A program made the translations under genes and the position numbers. 64,000 nucleotides of DNA. It comes from Anisodus tanguticus. Its lineage: Eukaryota > Streptophyta > Magnoliopsida > Solanales > Solanaceae. How positions within the stretch are numbered: position 1 is the first letter of the stretch; each line of letters opens with the position of its first letter. Of this stretch, positions 46,768 through 58,508 are shown in pieces. A model generated the notes under the pieces. It did not search any database. It saw only the letters and a list, made by a program, of their open reading frames with translations, and was not told the DNA's origin. The stretch lies in NCBI GenBank assembly GCA_034509755.1, contig CM067546.1:30433876-30497875 (forward strand), in the 5' to 3' direction.

Positions 46768-47862
46768 AGTACCTACAAATGCAACAAACACATTAGAAGT
46801 AAAAGTCCTCACGTCACTCTTTATGCCTACTCACTCCTCACGTCACTCAAGCGCTCTTGTAAGGTTGTAATGAATCTATGTTCGATCAATCACACAAGGT
46901 TTGCTAGCCTAGTGGAGGAATGGATTCTCGTTAGATAGAAAGATGTACGACTCAAAATCTAACGGACGAAGTCAAAAAATTCAACAAATAAAATGGAAAA
47001 ACTTAGAAGAATTAGCACGAAATGTATAATAGGACTCAAGAACTAATTAACACTCAAATAGGTCAATTACTTGATGTTAAATAGTTTGGAGAATAAAAAA
47101 AGTGAAAAAATGGATTCGGAATTGAAAAGAGATCACAAAATATGAAAAATGCAGTCTGCTAAACCTGTGCGAGGTCTGCGGTTCGTAGATGATGTCTGCG
47201 ACACCACCTATGGTTCACATACTGTATCCTTGAGTTGCTGAACTTTCTATCTCAATTTACGACTGACTTGCGGTTCGCAGAAAATGTCTGCGGTGTTGTC
47301 TGTGAACCAAAGATGATGATTGAAGCTCAGATCGCTGATGACGTCAAAAATTTTTGGGATCCGTTTAGGCTGACCACTCTTTAATTATTCTTTATACTTT
47401 TAATGACTTTGACCCACTTGGTTTAGATTTTTGATATTTTTGGGCTCAAAAATACTTTTCCAAATTTTCTTAGGGTTTTTGGATCAAACACCATCCTTTT
47501 GGTCTTCTTCTTCACAAGAACTTGATGAACAATGAAGAACACTTCAAATTTCCAATTAGTACCAAATCAACTCCAATTTAGCTCAAATTTCAGATCAAGC
47601 TTCCTTTCAACAAGGAGAACAAAGCCCAATGGTTTTTGGAATCAAATGGATACTAATTCACTAAGACACAATTGGTGTTCTTCAAGGTTGAAGGTCCTCC
47701 AATAGCATTTTTTCTCAAATCAGCTCCAAATCACTTGAGTTTCGGATATGTGATAGATTCAACCTCTAGGAACTCAAATATATCAACAAACACACTCAAA
47801 TCCAACAACAATTCATTTTTTTGTGATTTTTTTGAAATTGTAGAAACAAATCTCTACCCTAA
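46768..47862 (-). other. Gypsy 5' leader between PBS and gag
   Basis: About 1.1 kb of noncoding leader. It contains two copies of a tctgcg/cgcaga-type imperfect palindrome (47170-47200 and 47270-47310) also present in the LTRs. Confidence 0.6.
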
Positions 47863-47874
47863 GCTCTGATACCA
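47863..47874 (-). promoter_or_regulatory. Gypsy primer-binding site (tRNA-Met)
   Basis: On the minus strand the sequence is TGGTATCAGAGC, the canonical plant initiator-Met tRNA complement, two bases inside the LTR end at 47877. Confidence 0.93.
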
Positions 47875-47876
47875 AA

Positions 47877-48610
47877 TGATAAGATTTCTAAAGGGGAAAT
47901 TCTTGAAATCAACAACAACATTAAAATGTGGAAATTAAAGATAGAAGGTAGACACAAAGGATGAAAACCAAAACCAATAGTGGATATAGAAGGTAGACAT
48001 AAAGGATGAAAACCAAAAGCAATAATGGGTATATTAAACCCAAAACCTCAATTGAATTGTTCAAACAAGAACCTAATCTATAAGTTGATTGATTCCACTA
48101 GTGTGCAATGCTCAAGTGTGAATCACAAGCAAGATCCAAAGCAACCTCACAATTACACTAAATTATGCTAAGAACTAAGAACTAGATACCTATCACTACA
48201 ATACTAAATCTCTCAAGGAGTTTTTATCATCAAAACAAACTAAGGGTAAAATAAGACTAATGATTCTATTTATACCCATACTTACTATAAACTTGGCCCA
48301 AAAGTGACCAAGTCCTCAATTTGCATGAAATAACCTAAACCAGCTAATTCACCCGCCAAGCACCATCTGCGATTCACAGATGGTGTCGCAGGTCATGCTC
48401 TGCGATTGACAGCTCAATCGCAGACTGTGACAGCTTGAATCTGGGGCTCTTCTTCCTCCCACACGATCCTTCAAATGTTGTATATTTGTGTACGCATCCC
48501 TTCAAGTGCTTCCAAGGTTCCTTTGTGCATGATCATTGCTTGCATAGCTTGGAGTTCCTTGGCTTAACTCTGAGTAAAAGGTCTTGAGCTTGGAGTGGTT
48601 CTCGATATCT
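47877..48610 (-). repeat. 5' LTR of the Gypsy element
   Basis: It starts tgataagatttc on the plus strand and ends near gatatct at 48610. It is uninterrupted at the hAT target. It contains a 46-bp tandem duplication of a gtagacataaaggatgaaaa block (47945-48040) and two adjacent hairpins (48362-48384, 48400-48423). Confidence 0.85.
48362..48423. other. Twin hairpins in the Gypsy LTR
   Basis: Hairpin 1: accatctg (48362-48369), 7-base loop, cagatggt (48377-48384), perfect. Hairpin 2: ctgcgattga (48400-48409), 4-base loop, tcaatcgcag (48414-48423), perfect. The corresponding stretch in the left LTR (about 41683-41750) has mismatches in both stems. Confidence 0.85.
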
Positions 48611-51600
48611 TATTAGAATGGCTGAGCTTATCTATCATGCTCGCCTTGCGAGCAGCTTGACGAGCCAAGAAGTTTAGTCCTTGCACAAAACAGCGATGCG
48701 AAGGGAAAGGCGAGCTCGAAGACAAGTCAAGAAACAAGATAAAATTTACAGTTGGCTGGGCTCGCCTGTGATCCTCGTTAAGTGAGAGTTTAGGCAAGCC
48801 AAGAAAAGTTTTTCCAACGAATTTTTATTGGTTTATTTGATTCCCCACACATTCTAGGTCATATAAATACACCCTAAGACACATTATTTTTGAGGATTCA
48901 ACCTAAGGAGAGCAAGGAGCCGTCGCAGAGCAGGGAGAAAGATTCGACAACGAGTTTTTCCTTTCTTCTTCCTATTTTCTATTGTTGGTTATGAATTTTA
49001 GTATTGTGTTTTCACATACTTTTATGAGTATCTAATTCTCTATCTAGGATTTTGATGGAACCTTTTGTAGGATGAATTCTTGTTTTATATAATTGAGTCG
49101 TTGGATTTCTTCTACTTGTTCAACTACAGGTTTATTTCAATTGATTGAATGACCATCTATTAGTGTTGCCTATTTATTATGTGTTGCTCGAGAGATAATT
49201 CATATTTAGGTAGTTGTTGAACCACGTCACTCCCCAAGTATATGAGAGATCAATATTGTGGATTTAAAAGTGGGTTTAGAGATAAGGAAACTTTGACGTG
49301 GTCATAGTGAGCGGTGAGAAATTGCTAGTTAGGGTCAATTCGAGAGAATAAGTCTAGAAAATTACTACAATTGATCGAGAGATAATTGCGGTAAGTTAAG
49401 TGCTCACGATCCGTTGAGAATAAATTGGCAAAATTATAGATAACGTAGCGAGAAGGATTCTGATAATTACAAAAATCATAACCCTAGGCCTCCTTAATCT
49501 TGTTTCCAACTTCATCCTCTTTAGTTGATAATTTTTATTGGTTTATTATTTATTAGTTAATTAGTTATCAATAAAAATCTTAATCTTTATAACTCACACT
49601 ATTGTTCGAACTTGTCTTCTTAGTAATATTGAAGAGTTATAGCTAACGTTACTTTTAGACCAGATTATATTTGCAGTGATCGCTTATCATTTTTAGGACT
49701 TGGGCGTGATCAAATTTTGGCGCCGTTGCTGATGAACTAACAATTTAGTTGTAAATATTGCTAGCTTTTAAGTTTGAATATTATTATTTTTATTTTAGTT
49801 GTTGATTTGAAAAAAACATGACATCTTGGAACTATTGGAGTTTAGCTGTTGGTAATTCTACTTTTGATCATCCTTATGCATATTGTGGAGGAAATCACCT
49901 GTCCGGTATCGAGTTTTGTGCACAAACTCAATCTTATGTGAAAAATGTGTGATATGTGTGGTGGTCAAGATGGTCACTTTGATGGTTGTGCTTATATTTC
50001 TTATCCTCCCACAATCCTTATTATGATGGTTCTACTTTTGGCTGTGAAGTTAATAGGAACAAAGATCCAAGGGATGCTGACATGAAGGAGTTCAAGGATA
50101 TGTTAAAGTACCTTATGGAGAAAGATGATGAGAATCAGTTGCGTATACAAAGGCAAGAGGCAACTATTCGCAAGTTGTAGACTCAATTGAGTCAACTAAT
50201 TGAAGCTTTTATAGCTCAACATGCTAATATTGTGGATTGTAGCCAAGGAGAGTTCAAAGTAGAATACCAACAACCTAACCAATCAGAATTTGATGATGTC
50301 GATGTTGAAAAGGTAGATACTAGAGTGAACCAAGAACCTTACAGATGCAATTTTAATTGACTCTAGTTTGTCTCAAGAAGAGGAGGTCGAAAATAAGTTA
50401 AATTTTCAGTTTGAGTGCATTGGTCTTCACTTTAAGCATTTTTCAACATGGGTTCGGAAGGAAATATGGAAATTGTTCCTTACGAGCAGATGCAGAAAAT
50501 AAAAGGATGAGGTAGATGAGATATATATTTTGAAATTTTCAAGGCATCTAGGAAAGGTGATACTCTTCGGTTGAAAGCCAAAGAGTGCATACGAAATTAT
50601 TTAATTTTTGGCTTGCAACAATTTGTACCGCTCAAAGAGCATAATCATAAAGCATAATCAAAACTAGGGGTACAATTCATAAGTTTAAAATGGAGGCAAA
50701 AAGTGATTTTAGTCGCGATGTGACGTTAAATCAGGCACTTGTTGGGAGGCAATCCAACTTTTTTTTTTTTTTTTTATTATATTTTTTTGTTAGTGTTATT
50801 TTTATTTTTGTAGGAGTTTGAGCATGAAAACAAAACCATTGGAATGATGCAAAAGCAAGCCACAAAGTTGGAACTAAGTGTGAGGTACCGGCACAAAGGA
50901 CCATATTTTATTGGGGGAAGTCTGAGTACCCCAGACACTACTATTCCACTACCTTTGGCCTACCATGTAGTCTCTTTTACCATCTTCTATTTATATTGTA
51001 CATCAGGGACAATGTATAATTTTAAGTGTGGGGTGGGGGATTGTTTGGTGGTTTCTTGTGCTATTTTAGTTAGGGGATTAGTCTTTAGGATGAACAAGCA
51101 AGTAAGGAAGAGCTCTAGTGTCGTAAATTGTGTGACATGTTTTATGTTAGGGTTTAGGGACAAGCATGTGTATTGTATACCTTCTTTAGATGCCTTGAGA
51201 ATTTTCGTGATTTTTTTTTATGCTTGAGGCTCGATTTTTGACTTTTATTATTACCTCCTATGATTGAATTATATTTATTGATTGTGCCCTATTGCTTTAG
51301 CTTGAGAGTCATGACAGAACCATCTGGAGTGGATCGTGTGCATTGTGTGAAGTGAGGTTTAGAGGATAATTTGTGTTGTCCTTTGTTAGTATAGAACTTT
51401 CCCTGTGCGTGGTCAAAGCGAAATAAATAAGTCGTGACAAATTTAGGAGATGACATAGGCATTTCTTTGATTAGTCCTTTTATCCATTTTGTGTACCAGT
51501 GTTAATAATATCCCTCGTCCGCTCTTTTGAGCGTATAAGCATTTTCGTTGGCACCCACATTACAAACCTATATCCTGTTGTTCTTAATTGATTCTTTTTG

Positions 51601-51860
51601 AACATTTACCTCTGAAAGCACTTAATTTGCAAGAATAAGCGCTAGAAAGACGTAAGTAGGGAACATGGGTAGCTGTTGAGTGGAACTATAGGAAAATAGT
51701 TTCATTAGCTGAAGAAAATAAATTTGATTGAAAAAAAGAAGAAAAGAAAGAAGTAAAAATAACAGAGAAAAAAAAGAATACTATTTTGTTCTTAGCTAGT
51801 GAAATTGTTAATATGTGCTGGGTTGAAAACAAAGGGATTTATGTGATGCACTAGTATAAT
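48611..51860 (+). mobile_element. Deleted Tat/Athila-type Gypsy remnant
   Basis: After an LTR-like region (48611-49715) comes a TGGCGCCGTTGC site (49718-49729), the Asp/Lys-type PBS motif of Tat/Athila elements. A gag-like start (about 49818) and a short frame (49986-50180) follow. Next is a ttgggaggcaatccaa motif (50742-50757), which in that group lies between the coding region and the 3' LTR, and a purine run before the 3' end (51020-51040, gtgtggggtggggga). No protease, RT or integrase is present between them, so the coding core is deleted. Outer limits are estimates. Confidence 0.65.
49718..49729 (+). promoter_or_regulatory. Primer-binding site of the Tat/Athila-type remnant
   Basis: TGGCGCCGTTGC directly follows caaatt. 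This is the widely used PBS type of large plant Gypsy elements. Confidence 0.8.
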
Positions 51861-52357
51861 CAGTCTAAAAAAGAATGACATATTTTCTTATTTGACAATA
51901 ATTTAACTTTAAATTTTATCTTTTAAACTTAACGAGATGATCTATAACCACACAAATATTTTTGACTTATTTTAGACCACAAGATTTAAAAGTTTTCTTT
52001 TATTTCTTAAACTTCGTGTGCAATTAAACTACATTATATAAATTGGGACAGAGGTACTATATTATATTTTGAAGTCGAAAGAGGAAAATAAATATATTTT
52101 TTAAATTTATTTTCTTTAGCTCTCCATAAATAGTAATGTAGCTATCTATTTTGATTCGATGCAAGAAACAATTTCAATGAATTTATCGTCGCCCTCTTTT
52201 ATTTTTCTTTACTTTCTCTGTAATGCATGTGTATAGTAGGATAATAAATTACTTCATCACAGCGAATTGATGCTCACGACGATAATCCATGAATTGACAG
52301 TTTATTACATATGATGAGCTATTAACCACTATAAAGTATAAACCATAAAGCTCAAAG
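51861..52357. other. Spacer with a Stowaway-like MITE remnant
   Basis: 51870-52055 resembles the MITE family of 32356-32604 (shared gaccacaagatttaaaag block) and ends gggacagaggta. The rest is AT-rich with nothing recognised. Confidence 0.5.
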
Positions 52358-52547
52358 TATTAACGTGTACCACTAGGTCTAGAATCCCAATTCAATCCCA
52401 CCTTCATAATTAGAATATATTCCATATATTTTTATATAGAATTATGGTAAGTAGAGTATTCATTATTTTACTAGGATTCTACATTGTACACTATATATAT
52501 TTGTATTAATAAGAAAGCCTCGCAAGAGAGATTAATAATATTCTACA
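52358..52547 (+). repeat. 5' LTR of the short-LTR Copia
   Basis: Begins tattaacgtgtaccactagg and ends attctaca. It differs from the 3' LTR at roughly a dozen positions, including small indels. Confidence 0.88.
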
Positions 52548-52671
52548 TGGTATCAAGAGCCAAAACCCTACTCTAAATCAAAAATATTTTTTTTTTTCTT
52601 CTCTCTCGGCCAACAACTAGAATTTGTTTCCAACCTTAAATTTTTCTTCTCTTCCATTCAATCCCAATTTA

Positions 52672-55600
52672 ATGGATATATAGGCTACTCCCACCTCTTC
52701 TGATGCTTCCGCTTCTAACCCAGTCGTCATCCAAACTCCCCCCACAACCCTCTCACCGCCATCTTTCCATCCGGCTCTCGCCGTCACCCACATCAAGAAC
52801 TTCATCCCGTTGATTCTTGATCAGGAAGATGGCCAATACTGTTCATGGGTGGAACTGTTCCGAATTCATGCATGTGTATATCATGTGCTTGACTATATTG
52901 ACGACTCTGTACCCCATCCTCCTGATATGGATGACACAACATGGCGTCGCCTTGATGCCGTGGTCAAACAATGGATATATGACACCATATCCAAGGATTT
53001 ACTCCTCACCATCATGAAAATGGGTGCATCCGCCCGTGACCTATGGACACGGCTGGAAGAAATATTTCAAGACAACAAGAACACTCGTGCAGTATACTTG
53101 GAAGAACAATTTAACACTACCCGTATTGAAATTTTTTCTAATATGTCTGAATATTGCAAGCAGTTGAAATTGGTGGCAGACCAATTGTCCAACGTTGGTA
53201 CGCCCGTGTCCGAAACAAAGATGGTGTTGCAACTGAATGCAGGCCTCCCAAAAGGTGAATATAACACCCTAGCCACGATGATTCAGGAGGCTGACCCTCT
53301 TCCTAGTTTCAACAAAGCCCGCTCGCAATTATTATTGGAGGAAACCCGTCGTGCAAAGCAAGATGAGCACAACCAGAAGGCATTAGCGGTTGAAATGTCT
53401 TCACCGAATCACGCTGCCGCCGGCCAGCAGCCATTGCCGAAGAACAGCCAGCCACGGCAAAATCGCGATGGCAGGGGTAACAGTGGGCGAGGCGGCAAGG
53501 GTCGCGGTAAAGGAAATGGCCAGCAGCCGCAACAACCAAATAAGTTTCCTTCATGGACCGGCCCAACGCCCAGCACCCAGAACCCGCAGTGGGCCTTATT
53601 CTCATGTTACCCCTCAGCCCACTATCCGCTTCAGCAGCAAGGGGTACTGGGCCCAACTCTAGGCTCTCGACCAACCCAATATCTGCAGCACCAGTCCCAC
53701 GTTGCACAAGCCCAGTTCCCGCAGCAACTCATAAATCAGATGCCCACTAATTTGGGCCAGGCATTCAGCAACATGAATTTGCAGCAACCCGATGAAAATT
53801 GGTACATGGATTTCGGAGCCTTATCTCACCTCACCTGGTCTGCAGGTAATCTTTCCAATTTGTTTCATATAAAGTCTTCTCAATTTATTACAGTTGGAAA
53901 CGATCATCGCATTCCAATTCAGGGTTATGGTCACACCCACACTCCGACACCTCATCCACCCTTCTCCCTAAATAATGTCCTCTATGCACCAAACATCATC
54001 AAAAATTTAATCTTCATTAGGAAATTTACTCGTCATAACTATGCGTCTGTTGATTTAGACCGATTTGGTTTCACTGTGAAGGATCTACGTACGGGGACTC
54101 CCCTTACGAGATGCAATAGCATAGGGGACATATATCCGTTCACACCCTCATCGGCTGCCAGTTCTCATTCACACTCCGTCCTAGCTACTCTGTCTCCGTC
54201 ATTTTGGCACAATAGGCTTGGACACCCAGGAGCTCCTGTTTTTAATTTCCTTAGAAGCAATAATTTTATTCATTGTAATGGGAAACTTGCCCAAAACTGC
54301 GAGTCTTGTCAATTAGGCAAACATGTTCGTCTTCCGTTTAATTCATCTGTTAGCATTACGTTTGCTCCGTTTGATAATGTTCATGCTGATTTGTGGACGT
54401 CCCCCATTACCAGCCCCCTGGGTCATAAATATTATCTCATCCTATTGGATGACTATTCTCACTTTATTTGGATTTACCCACTAAAATTCAAATCTGAAGT
54501 CTTTGCCAAATTTTTAGAATTTTGCACACTTATCAAAACGCAATTTGAACGAGCCATAAAATCTTTCCAATGGCCGTGAATTTAACAATTCCGTGTTTCA
54601 AAAATTTTGCAAAAATAATGGCATGATCTTTCTTTTTTTGTGTTCTCACACGTCCCCTCAAAATGGTAAAATAGAACGTATCATCCGTACAATAAATAAC
54701 ATGGTCCACACTTTTCTGTTTCATGCCTCTCTCTCTCTCTCTTTTTGGGTCTATGTCAAAATGGTAGAATACATCCTTAATATTTTACCCACTAGTACCC
54801 TGCATAAAATGACTCCCACCGAAATCTTACACCGTCGGATTCCCTCTCATAATCACATTCGGATATTCGGTTGCCTATGCTATCCTAATCTCACTTCCAC
54901 TGCCCCTAATAAATTAGCCCCCCTGCACCACTCCGTGTGTCTTCTTAGAATTTCTTTCGAACCATAGAGGCTATCTTTGCTATAACTTAGCCACTCGTCA
55001 AATTTACGTATCTCATCACGTCACCTTTGATGAGACCATATTCCCATTTTCAAATATCCAAAAGTTTTGAAAACCGGATTACAATTTTTTAGACGAGTCA
55101 GACATTTCTCCCATCATTGTTAGGGAACTGTGTCAACCAAACACCGCCACCCAGTCACCTGTGCCAAACACCGCCAGTCAGTCCCGGTCACTCACTGCCA
55201 CACACCAGAATTATCCATCGGCGTTACTGCCTAGTGTGCAGACTCCATCCAGTTCCACCGGTCGTCGTCCCTGTACCGTAGCTACAGTCTCCCCGTTCCG
55301 CCGACATCGGCTCATCCACCGGCGACCAGTCAACCAACCCCGTTACCGAAAACACTCCACCACCGATGTCGTACCCCACTATACTATCTACCACCAGCCC
55401 CGGTACACTGACATTGATCCCCAGACCCTACCCAGAACCTGCCACCACCATCGACCCAACCCATTCGATGCCTCACCTATCACCCGTCACTAGTCCCACC
55501 CTACCTAGTTCAACAGCCAAATCGACCCATCCCCTTGCAAATCCAGCACCCTCACACCGCATGGAAACCCGTGCCCAACACGAGATTTTCAAACATAAAG

Positions 55601-57166
55601 TCCAATTTAACATGTCCGCCCACATAATTTCCCTATTCCCAAAAGCCCAAAATTAGCCAAACTGGACCCAAATTGGAATGCGGCCATGTGTGAGGAGTTT
55701 AATGCTTTGATGAAACAACATACTTGGGACTTGGTTCCTCGACGAGAGGGGGTGAATGTGGTCCGGTGCATGTGGCTTTTTCGTCACAAGTACAGAGATA
55801 GTGGTGACTTAGAGAGATATAAGGCCAGAATTGTGGCCAATGGCACTAACCAGCAGACATGTATTGATTGTGGTGACACATTCAGTCCGGTGGTCAAATC
55901 GGCCACTATCCGCACAGTTCAGAGTATTGCTATGGGTAAAAATTGGCCCATTCATCAGCTTGATGTGAAAAAATCTTTTCTTCACGGGGATCTGAAAGAA
56001 ACTGTTTATATGCATCAACCACCTGGTTTTGTCCACCCCACCGCCCCTCAATATGTATGCCGTCTTCGTAAGTCACTATATGGGTTGAAACAGGCCCCTC
56101 GAGCGTGGTATGATCGCTTTGCACAGTACATTATGCGGATTGGGTTCATCTGTAGCAAGTGCGATAACTCTCTTTTTATTTTCCATCAAGGTAGTAGCAT
56201 TGCTTATTTGTTGTTATATGTGGATGATATTGTGCTCACTGCCTCCTCTGATGTGTTAAAGAATGAGATTATTACACTCCTTAAAATCGAATTTGCTATG
56301 ACTGACTTGGGGAAATTGAACTATTTTTTGGACATATCAGTAACTCGGTCTGCCGATTCTATGTTCCTGTGTCAGTGCAAGTATGCCGAGGAGATAGTAT
56401 ACAGGGCCAAAATGGCAAACTGCAAAATCATGTCCACTCCGGTTGATTCTAAATCAAAGCTTAGTGCTGATGATGGTAACCCAGTGTCCGATCCCATTCT
56501 TTACAGAAGTCTTGCAGGTGCATTATAGTAACTTACCTTCACCAGGCCTGACATCGCTTATGCTGTTTAGCAGGTATGCTTGTTTATGCATGCCCCAGGG
56601 AGCCTCATTACACTGCCCTGAAACGCATCATTCGATATGTTAAGGGCACCCTTGATTATGGATTACATCTGTACCCCTCAGCACCGATCAGATTGTTAGC
56701 CTACACGGATGCTGATTGGGCGGGCTGTCTGGACACTCGACGTTCCACCTCAGGCTATTGCGTGTTTTTAGGGGATAATCTCATTTCATGGTCTGCCAAG
56801 AGGCAAGCCACATTATTCCGTTCGAGTGCAGAAGCAGAGTATAGGGGAGTTGCAAATGTTGTTGCTGAGATCAACTGGCTCCGAAACCTTCTTTTGGAGC
56901 TTCAATGTCCCTTGTGTAAGGCGTCTGTCGTCTATTGTGATAACATATCCGCTATTTATTTATCTCATAATCCGGTTCAACATCAGCGGACCAAGCATAT
57001 TGAGATGGATATACACTTTGTTCGTGAGAAAGTTGCTCTCGGTCATGTTAAGGTGTTGCATGTGCCTTCCTCTTATCAATACGCGAATATCTTCACGAAG
57101 GGTCTTCCTCAACAGCTGTTCCTCGACTTCAGATCCAGTCTCAGCGTCCAGCATCCTCCCGCTTAG
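52672..57166 (+). pseudogene. Copia gag-pol, broken in several places
   Basis: The gag start Met is at 52672, but a TAG follows as codon 4 (52681-52683). The frame then runs to 54579: UBN2-type gag, a Gly/Gln/Pro-rich linker with no clear CCHC, a protease site reading DFGA where DTGA is expected (about 53806), gag_pre-integrase (HNRLGHP, CESCQLGK) and the integrase core to a frameshift at about 54575 (a few bases lost). The next frame continues to about 54945, then a further frameshift, with stops near 55065. RT (55686-56528) keeps YVDD, with TAG at 56526-56528, and RNase H (56576-57166, DADWAGC, SSAEAEY) reaches the stop at 57166. It is dead as a unit. Confidence 0.88.
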
Positions 57167-57178
57167 ACTGATGGGGTA

Positions 57179-57369
57179 TATTAACGTGTACCACTAGGTC
57201 TAGAATCCCAATTCAATCTCACCTCCATAATTAGAATATATCCTATATATTTTGTATATAGAATTATGGTAAATAGATGATTTATTAATTTACTAGGATT
57301 CTACATTGTACACTATATATATTTGTATTAGTGAGAAAATCTCGCAAAGGAGATTAATACTATTCTACA
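57179..57369 (+). repeat. 3' LTR of the short-LTR Copia
   Basis: Begins tattaacgtgtaccactagg, ends ttctaca before aattactg. Confidence 0.88.
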
Positions 57370-57757
57370 AATTACTGTTTGGCCCGCTTACATAAGAGGT
57401 TAATGATATATGCTTGATGAAGAGAACTTATCATTACGTAGTATCATTTCTACTATGTTGAAGGTAACACTAATGTTATGTCATTGTCACAACCAAAGTA
57501 GGAAAAAAATCAGTCCCCTTTTGCAGAAATTAAACTTTCAATCATTCTAATTGTCTAGAAAAAATCAGTAATTACTTGAATATCAAGAATTAACTGAGAA
57601 AACCATGTGCTTTTGTTGCCAATAATGGGTAAGTTAGGTACTCCTGGTGCATGCATATTTGATTAGACACCAATAGGAGAAAAATCCTCCATTTGCGGTC
57701 CTTGCACTAAACATGTACGCCATAATGCTCCAATTGACAAGTGAACAGTGACAAACA
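57370..57757. other. AT-rich spacer
   Basis: No gene is seen. The part 57490-57640 resembles 40376-40490, left of the Gypsy element. Confidence 0.5.
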
Positions 57758-58033
57758 CACTACTCATATAAGAAAGAAATAGAAATTTTAGCAATAAAAA
57801 TAAAATAAAATAGAATTTGGCAATAAAATTTTAGCAATAATATATTTATTGTTATTAAAAACGTAAATGCATGACAATAACTTGTTGCAAAAACTTTTCT
57901 CATCGGAAATTATTACTACGACATATAATAATTTTTTTTTGTTGTGAAAAGTACTTTTGGCAACAACATTCAACCTATGACAACAAAAAATGTTATTGAC
58001 ACATGTTTTTTTTTTTTTTTTTTTTTTGTAGTG
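57758..58033. mobile_element. CACTA-like MITE
   Basis: 276 bp starting CACTACTC and ending (complement) CACTACAAAAA, flanked by aca on both sides (57755-57757 and 58034-58036). A 3-bp duplication and CACTA ends match the CMC superfamily. The inside is non-coding, with a run of about 23 T at 58005-58027. A 3-bp duplication is weak evidence on its own. Confidence 0.6.
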
Positions 58034-58316
58034 ACAGTTTTTAAAGTAATTGTCGATACTTCAATTGCTGTATTGAGTTTTAAATTTATAATTTATCATT
58101 CGCCCCTATGTAGAATTCCAAGTATGTGATGATTTTGGAGAAAGAGTAGGATAAAATTATAATATCATGGTAAGAAGATTGGAATTAACGTGTATTACGG
58201 TATTTTCATGAGGCCGGCAGACTCACGATAATTTAAACTTTGGAAAGTTGATAATGTCAATGATGATTCAACTATTATTAATTACTAAAATAAAAAAATT
58301 TCTAATTCAATCAACA

Positions 58317-58494
58317 ACTTTTTTGGTCTTGTTCGGTGTTCGGTATTCATATGAGAGTTTGATTATATTTGGATTCGTGCTTGGTAGGACTCATTTCTAA
58401 AGAAACGCTCCTTATCAAGAATTTTTCCATACTCACCTGAGACCTCTAGTTAAGAGAGGAGTAGCGTCATCCACTACACCACATTCTTTGGTAG
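58317..58494 (-). mobile_element. tRNA-derived SINE (TS/SolS-like)
   Basis: 178 bp on the minus strand, flanked by taattcaatcaaca (58303-58316) and taattcaaccaaca (58495-58508), one mismatch. On the minus strand a gtggtgtagtggatga motif near the 5' end fits an A box and agaggtctcag a decayed B box. The body (aaggagcgtttc, gaatccaaatataatc, aataccgaacacc) is typical of the Solanaceae SINE tail region, ending in an A-run. Confidence 0.82.
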
Positions 58495-58508
58495 TAATTC
58501 AACCAACA

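Larger units (their letters stand above)
40494..48610 (-). mobile_element. Ty3/Gypsy chromovirus-like retrotransposon with nested hAT
   Basis: A minus-strand LTR element. The 5' LTR is at the right (47877-48610), then PBS (47863-47874), gag (46767 to about 45350), protease-RT-RNase H-integrase (45110-42170) and the 3' LTR at the left (40494-41932). A purine tract (aagaaggggagg on the minus strand) ends next to the 3' LTR. The polyprotein frame runs on into the 3' LTR, as in CRM-type chromoviruses; lineage assignment is inference. The left LTR lacks about 65 bp of its outer end, so no target-site duplication can be checked. Confidence 0.88.
52358..57369 (+). mobile_element. Ty1/Copia retrotransposon with short LTRs
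   Basis: Direct LTRs of 190 and 191 bp (52358-52547, 57179-57369), a PBS TGGTATCAAGAGCC (52548-52561) and an atgggg purine tract before the 3' LTR (57171-57176). In between is a single gag-pol in the order gag, protease, integrase, RT, RNase H: Copia. LTRs begin with ta rather than tg in both copies. The flanking 5-mers (caaag, aatta) do not match. The short LTRs suggest an Ale/Retrofit-like lineage (inference). Confidence 0.9.

Noticed and set aside
41990..48600. CRISPR-like or prokaryotic defence system
   Set aside because: The regular repeats in the window are LTRs, tandem microsatellite-type units or SINE/LINE copies. No spacer-repeat architecture and no prokaryotic genes are present.
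50844..51227. 127-codon frame in the Tat/Athila-type remnant
   Set aside because: It spans the noncoding 3' motifs (purine tract) of the retrotransposon and matches no known domain.
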